From assembly GCA_947167315.1 (NCBI GenBank), contig CAMVHP010000034.1:1-10340 (forward strand): a DNA stretch of 10,340 bases, read 5' to 3'. The position numbers and the translations under genes are program-made. Source of the stretch: RGIG8782 sp017475895 (lineage in GTDB: Bacteria; Pseudomonadota; Alphaproteobacteria; Rickettsiales; UBA1997). A model generated the notes under the pieces. The model had not been told where the DNA came from and made no database searches. It saw only the letters and a list, made by a program, of their open reading frames with translations. Shown in pieces: positions 7,250 to 10,340 of the stretch; the first letter of the stretch is position 1, and each line of letters begins with the position of its first letter.

Positions 7250-7255
7250 CCTTTT
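7250..7255 (-). promoter_or_regulatory. Ribosome binding site supporting the TTG start of the GST gene
   Basis: AAAAGG on the minus strand lies 7 nt before TTG at 7242. There is no ATG or GTG in frame between the upstream stop and the first conserved GST residues, so this site decides the start. Confidence 0.55.
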
Positions 7256-7264
7256 GTTATTTAC

Positions 7265-7305
7265 CTATAGATTAAAACAAAAAATAAAATAATCTATAGT
7301 TTTTT
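7265..7305 (+). terminator. Perfect inverted repeat with T-tract: plus-strand terminator or operator
   Basis: CTATAGATTA (7265-7274) pairs perfectly with TAATCTATAG (7290-7299) across a 15-nt A-rich loop, followed by TTTTTT at 7300-7305. On the plus strand this looks like an intrinsic terminator, but upstream lies only the antisense of the GST gene. On the minus strand it lies in the promoter/leader region of the GST operon and has no U-tract. It could therefore block antisense transcription or act as a regulator-binding site; see the promoter at 7293-7319. Confidence 0.5.
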
Positions 7306-7319
7306 ATAACGGATATCAA
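7293..7319 (-). promoter_or_regulatory. Candidate promoter for the GST-kinase-lspA-ruvX operon
   Basis: On the minus strand TTGATA (7319-7314) is followed after 15 nt by TATAGA (7298-7293). The spacing is shorter than ideal and the match imperfect, so this is tentative. The -10 hexamer would lie inside one arm of the inverted repeat at 7265-7299, and the leader would be about 44 nt. Confidence 0.3.
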
Positions 7320-7372
7320 TGCATATTTTTCCATTAATTTAAAAATAGGAACTATCCATAATGCCATAAACA

Positions 7373-7400
7373 TTGACAAATAAAATAATATCTCTATATT
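7373..7400 (+). promoter_or_regulatory. Strong sigma70-type promoter for the dsbA-like operon
   Basis: TTGACA (7373-7378, exact -35 consensus), a 16-nt AT-rich spacer, then TATATT (7395-7400). The leader to the ATG at 7430 would be about 23 nt, with a weak TAGGT ribosome binding site at 7422-7426. This is the best promoter match in the window. Confidence 0.65.
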
Positions 7401-7429
7401 AGTGACGTTAATGTAAATCAATAGGTAAA

Positions 7430-8203
7430 ATGAAAGAAAAGGTAAAGATTCTCTTAAATAAATTATCATCGATGATTAAAAAGTATAGATTTTTGATTGC
7501 AATATTTATTGTATTGTGCTTTGGATATGTATACAACGTGTATGGCAATAGAACCTATGACAATGCTGAAAATGACGTTAAACACACACAGCCAATGGAT
7601 ACAAACGAACCAGCCACCATTATGATAAACACTGGTCTATATAACAAAAGTACAGAGGAAAAAAGAGAATTTCTATTAAGAGACCACAGTATGGACAATC
7701 TATTAGGTAATGAAAAAGCAAGAATATCAATAATAGAATACTCGTCTTTCACATGTATGTACTGTAAAAGAATGAGAAACACCATAAATAAAATTATTGA
7801 AGAATATGTTTTTGATAAAAAAGTAGCCAATTACGTCATAAGGCCACTCTACAAAGTTAAAACAATACCATTTGGTAACTTTATACAATGTTCCAGAAAG
7901 GAAGACAAGCAAAAAATAACTGATGTTCTATTTGAAACCGATGTTGAGAAAATAAGCGACATGGAACAATTTTTAATTAATCTTGGAAATCGTTTCAATA
8001 TGAATGAAGAATATGTTAAAAATTGTATCTATGATAAAGACATGTATCAAAAATTAATATATTTACAGCAGGAAGCAAAAGATGTTTTCGATCTCAGAGC
8101 CACACCGGTTATAATAATAAATGGCAAAGAGTACATCGGTTTTAGAACCTATAAGCAATTAAAAGAAATTATTGATAAAGAATTAGAAGGAAAAAAGATA
8201 TGA
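7430..8203 (+). CDS. Membrane-anchored DsbA-family thiol:disulfide oxidoreductase
   Basis: A 257-residue protein. A basic start and one hydrophobic segment (about 20-38) form a signal anchor or uncleaved signal. A polar linker (about 40-85) and a DsbA/thioredoxin-4-type domain follow. The redox motif is C109-M-Y-C112 in SSFTCMYCKRM, and the partner cis-proline is P226 in RATPVIIING. Extra cysteines C154 and C199 may pair. The catalytic domain should face the periplasm, forming or exchanging disulfides in exported proteins. C-x-Y-C differs from the CPHC of classical DsbA, so redox potential and direction (oxidase versus isomerase) are open. No DsbB is seen. It is the first gene of the operon; its TGA overlaps the lapA start as ATGA. 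Confidence 0.88.
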   Translation: MKEKVKILLNKLSSMIKKYRFLIAIFIVLCFGYVYNVYGNRTYDNAENDVKHTQPMDTNEPATIMINTGLYNKSTEEKREFLLRDHSMDNLLGNEKARISIIEYSSFTCMYCKRMRNTINKIIEEYVFDKKVANYVIRPLYKVKTIPFGNFIQCSRKEDKQKITDVLFETDVEKISDMEQFLINLGNRFNMNEEYVKNCIYDKDMYQKLIYLQQEAKDVFDLRATPVIIINGKEYIGFRTYKQLKEIIDKELEGKKI

Positions 8204-8523
8204 TTAGTAAAGTTTTAAAAATATTGAAACTGACTACATTTTCAATTTTTATATTGATGTTTGTGGTTTTCATATTCAACAATACAAGTATGATTAAATT
8301 GAATCTGTGGCCATTTGCAAACAATATTGAAATCAGATTATTTCTACTAATTATATTAGTTTTCATACTGGGCATGCTATTTTCAATGTTTTTAAATGTA
8401 TTTAAAAGTTGTTTAAATATAAAAAATAGTTACAAAATCAAAAATTTAGAAAAAGAACTAAATAATTTAAAAAATAATTATGAAAAAAACAAAACTAAAG
8501 AAACTAGTACTGGTATTAACTAG
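8200..8523 (+). CDS. lapA: LapA-domain (DUF1049) inner-membrane protein
   Basis: A 107-residue protein with two hydrophobic segments (about 10-27 and 46-67) joined by NNTSMIKLNLWPFANNIEIR, followed by the FILGML turn typical of this family. A charged Lys/Asn-rich coiled-coil tail runs from about 76 to 99. In E. coli LapA acts with LapB in controlling lipopolysaccharide synthesis; many alphaproteobacterial homologues are uncharacterised, so the role here is by analogy and no lapB is visible. Its ATG overlaps the upstream stop by 4 nt. Its last 44 bases also encode the start of the following lipoprotein in another frame. Confidence 0.75.
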   Translation: MISKVLKILKLTTFSIFILMFVVFIFNNTSMIKLNLWPFANNIEIRLFLLIILVFILGMLFSMFLNVFKSCLNIKNSYKIKNLEKELNNLKNNYEKNKTKETSTGIN

Positions 8524-9112
8524 CGTTTTACTGGTATCATGTTTCAGTACTAATGGAGGCAAGAATTTAAACTACAGCAAAATAACTGGAAAAGCCAAAG
8601 TTACATATAATGGTGAAAAACACAAAATAAAACTAGACAAGAATCTAGTTAAAGGTAATGTATTCTACCATAATTATTTTGATGACTATGCTTTTATAAC
8701 ATCCAAAAGCAGATTTATAATAAAAATATCTCTAAAAAACAATAAAATTGATTGGATAAAAGAAATTTCCACAATTCCACAAAATAATATTTTAGCAGAT
8801 AAAGAATATGTTTATTTTAACGGTGTCAACAACAATTTTTATATATTGAACAACAACACCGGTGAAATCGAGAGTATTTTTTTTAACAACAGCGATAAAA
8901 CCGTGATGGATGCTCAAAAAGCTCATATTTACAAAGATTATGTCGTAGCCTTCTTTTCAAACAATGAAATATTTATCATAAATAGAGCGAATAAACAAAT
9001 AATTGACATCCGAGAATACAAGGATATCAGCATTGACAAAAATATCATAAATATCGATAATGATATTATAAATTTAGATTTATTAAATAAAAATAACAAA
9101 AAGAAAAAATAG
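8480..9112 (+). CDS. Small lipoprotein, possibly a reduced PQQ/BamB-like beta-propeller protein
   Basis: A 210-residue protein with a lysine-rich start and a lipoprotein signal ending in the lipobox LLVSC, with C21 as the lipidated residue. Residue +2 is Phe rather than Asp; by the E. coli Lol rule that suggests outer-membrane sorting. The rest is beta-rich with recurring blocks: KISLKNNKIDWIKEI, YVYFNGVNNNFYILNNNTGEI and VVAFFSNNEIFIINRANKQI. These resemble PQQ-type propeller blades. Only about three blades would fit, far fewer than the eight of the roughly 390-residue BamB, so the relationship is tentative. The tail from about 180 is Asn/Ile/Lys-rich and low in complexity. The ATG at 8480 lies inside lapA with no Shine-Dalgarno; no later start keeps the signal peptide. 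Translation probably depends on coupling. Confidence 0.75.
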   Translation: MKKTKLKKLVLVLTSVLLVSCFSTNGGKNLNYSKITGKAKVTYNGEKHKIKLDKNLVKGNVFYHNYFDDYAFITSKSRFIIKISLKNNKIDWIKEISTIPQNNILADKEYVYFNGVNNNFYILNNNTGEIESIFFNNSDKTVMDAQKAHIYKDYVVAFFSNNEIFIINRANKQIIDIREYKDISIDKNIINIDNDIINLDLLNKNNKKKK

Positions 9113-9119
9113 CAGTAAC

Positions 9120-9764
9120 ATGAAAAAATTTGCCTTTATATTAGCTGGATGTGGTGGATTGGACGGAACAGAAGTTCACGAGGCCACCTACTCATTTTTA
9201 GCCTGTAAACAACTGGGTTGTGATTACAAGTGTTTTTCAATGGATAAACCCCAAAAAATTGTAAAGAATAGCATAAACGGCGAAATATTAAATGAAAACA
9301 GGAATCTTCTAGTAGAATCCGCAAGGCTAGCAAAAAATGGTATGGAAAACATAAAAAATCTAAATGTTGATGATTTCGACGTGTTATTTTTTCCAGGTGG
9401 TGCCGGTTCCGCCATAAATATATCAACATATTTCCTACAGGGTGAAAATTATACGGTTGACGACAATTTTAAAGAAATAATATTAAAATTCAAAAGACAA
9501 AATAAACCAATTTGTGCTGTATGTATCGCTCCAATGATCCTAAATAGAGTTTTAACAAACGTAAAACTGACCATCGGAAATGATGAAAATATAGCAAAAA
9601 TAATAGATAGTTTTAAAAACATACATATCAACACCAACAGCGGTAGCATTTGTGTTGACAAAGAAAACAAAATCATCACAAGTCCCTGTTTTATGTTAAC
9701 AAAAAACCCAGCAACCGTATATAATGAAGTTTATCAAGTGGTTGAAAACGCTTTAAAACTTTAA
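9120..9764 (+). CDS. elbB: ElbB family protein (DJ-1/PfpI-like, isoprenoid biosynthesis glyoxalase)
   Basis: A 214-residue protein aligning along its length with E. coli ElbB: ILAGCGGLDGTEVHEA (8-23), MDKPQKIV (41-48), RNLLVESARLA (61-71), PGGAGSA (92-98), the nucleophile elbow AVCIAPM with C135, LTIGND (150-155) and ITSPCFML near the end. ElbB belongs to the class I glutamine amidotransferase-like/DJ-1 superfamily. E. coli ElbB has weak glyoxalase activity and an unclear link to isoprenoid synthesis, so the physiological role is uncertain. It lies 7 nt after the lipoprotein stop, without a clear ribosome binding site, as the last gene of the operon. The next gene converges 10 nt away, and I see no terminator hairpin between them. 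Confidence 0.92.
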   Translation: MKKFAFILAGCGGLDGTEVHEATYSFLACKQLGCDYKCFSMDKPQKIVKNSINGEILNENRNLLVESARLAKNGMENIKNLNVDDFDVLFFPGGAGSAINISTYFLQGENYTVDDNFKEIILKFKRQNKPICAVCIAPMILNRVLTNVKLTIGNDENIAKIIDSFKNIHINTNSGSICVDKENKIITSPCFMLTKNPATVYNEVYQVVENALKL

Positions 9765-9774
9765 AATTTAACAG

Positions 9775-10038
9775 TCAAGCAACGTTCTTTATCTTTTCTA
9801 TATCAACGCTGTTCTGTTTTATCATATTTTCTATATTATCCAACCTTTCATCAATTTTTTTATTTCTTTTTAGATCCCTCTGTCGCCATTTTGTTAGCTG
9901 TTTAATCAACAGCAAACTATTACTTTCACACATGTTATTTATAATGTAATAGAACACCAACAACGTTAATATAAACATTATGTACCACGCCGGCAATAGA
10001 TCCATCAGCTTTAATATCATGTTTTCAAACTTATCCAT
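9775..10038 (-). CDS. Small single-pass membrane protein with C-terminal coiled coil, unknown function
   Basis: An 87-residue protein that I do not recognise. It has a hydrophobic segment at about 15-35 (LPAWYIMFILTLLVFYYII), a basic stretch WRQRDLKRNKK at about 51-61 and a short heptad-like helix at about 62-85. The positive charge after the membrane segment suggests a cytoplasmic C-terminus. The frame fills its region with no competing gene and a plausible promoter lies upstream. Small size and lack of a known family leave some doubt. It converges on elbB. Confidence 0.6.
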   Translation of the reverse strand: MDKFENMILKLMDLLPAWYIMFILTLLVFYYIINNMCESNSLLLIKQLTKWRQRDLKRNKKIDERLDNIENMIKQNSVDIEKIKNVA

Positions 10039-10085
10039 TTTATTTACATCTTTATTTTTTAGCTAAAATACATCAGATAAAAAAC

Positions 10086-10113
10086 ATTGTAAGTACAAAA
10101 TGTAAGCCAGCAA
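10086..10113 (-). promoter_or_regulatory. Candidate promoter for the small membrane protein gene
   Basis: On the minus strand TTGCTG (10113-10108) is followed by a 16-nt spacer and TACAAT (10091-10086). The leader to the ATG at 10038 would be about 40 nt. Confidence 0.4.
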
Positions 10114-10291
10114 ATTTTTATCCAGTAAGACCCCGCCTTCCAACTATTTTAATTTTACCGCTAAACCCCACTGCACCCAAATTAAGAACTAAACAACTAA
10201 GTTTTGCTATTATTATTTAATTATTTTTTAAAAGCAACATCACCAAATCTTAAAGGCGTGACCGTTTAGATGATATATACCTACCCCTCCC

Positions 10292-10340
10292 CTACTTACC
10301 TAATCCACCTTTAAACTCATTCTGGAACTGCTGTAGTTCA
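10292..10340 (-). CDS. Possible 3' end of a minus-strand gene entering from the right edge
   Basis: Reading in from the right edge, the minus strand has 15 sense codons, ELQQFQNEFKGGLGK, then TAG (10294-10292). The composition (Gln/Glu-rich helix, then Gly-Lys end) looks like a real C-terminus, but 15 codons are too few to be sure. A second frame is also open for about 12 codons. I do not recognise the family. Confidence 0.3.
   Translation of the reverse strand, partial: ELQQFQNEFKGGLGK

Larger units (their letters stand above)
10039..10340. other. Right-edge region without a secure gene; G-rich tracts on the minus strand
   Basis: About 300 bases hold the candidate promoter at 10086-10113, a very AT-rich stretch at 10208-10235, and three blocks that are C-rich on the plus strand: around 10130-10143, 10157-10178 and 10280-10309. 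In a genome this AT-rich these stand out. No tRNA, tmRNA, RNase P or SRP RNA signature was recognised on either strand. Confidence 0.5.

Noticed and set aside
7272..7469. Minus-strand hydrophobic 65-residue frame between the GST and DsbA-like genes
   Set aside because: It starts inside the dsbA-like gene, overlaps a near-consensus promoter and ends in the inverted repeat; hydrophobicity is expected from AT-rich antisense DNA.
9740..9800. Terminator between convergent elbB and the small membrane gene
   Set aside because: Only 4-bp pairings and no T-run could be found.
10100..10340. tmRNA, RNase P RNA, SRP RNA or tRNA in the right-edge region
   Set aside because: No tag peptide codons, GGAAGGAAGC-like, RNase P core or T-loop motifs were seen on either strand.
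1..10340. CRISPR arrays, insertion sequences, prophage or integration sites
   Set aside because: No spaced direct repeats, transposase-like proteins or flanking duplications were seen.

Overview
The window is AT-rich (by eye about 30% G+C), gene-dense bacterial DNA using the standard code, with TGA read as stop. The best lineage clue is the glutathione S-transferase at 6544-7242. Its whole plan, including a C-terminus ending in a PSPYYTDPDF-like tail, resembles a GST family common in Alphaproteobacteria. The RuvX N-terminal lead and the EnvZ-like kinase agree with that. I infer an AT-rich, probably host-associated alphaproteobacterium; the order is not certain. A cysteine desulfidase (CyuA family) at the left edge hints at low-oxygen sulfur-amino-acid metabolism.

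Layout, left to right. (1) 1-977 (+): C-terminal three quarters of a CyuA/UPF0597 L-cysteine desulfidase, ending in a triple TAAATAA heptamer. (2) 1001-2074 (-): single-gene unit for an exported TPR-like protein, with its own promoter and an intrinsic terminator built partly from its last codons. (3) 2197-4159 (+): operon efp - map - histidine phosphatase. EF-P and methionine aminopeptidase are translation and protein-maturation functions. (4) 7242-4168 (-): tight four-gene operon GST - EnvZ-like sensor kinase - lspA - ruvX, with gaps of 12 and 1 nt and a 4-nt ATGA overlap. (5) 7430-9764 (+): second tight operon, DsbA-like anchored thiol oxidoreductase - LapA-domain membrane protein - short lipoprotein - ElbB, with a near-consensus promoter. 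(6) 9775-10038 (-): small membrane/coiled-coil protein. (7) 10039-10340: about 300 bases with no secure gene. It holds a promoter for the preceding small gene, several G-rich tracts on the minus strand, and possibly the last 15 codons of another minus-strand gene.

Taken together, much of the window serves the cell envelope: LspA matures lipoproteins such as the one at 8480, the DsbA-like protein could oxidise exported proteins, LapA is an inner-membrane assembly factor, and the EnvZ-like kinase is an envelope sensor. The rest is core translation and DNA housekeeping. I saw no mobile element, CRISPR array, rRNA or tRNA. I found no convincing undescribed system. The most unusual items are the inverted repeat before the GST operon, the kinase without a visible response regulator, the coding-sequence terminator at 998-1032, and the G-skewed right edge.
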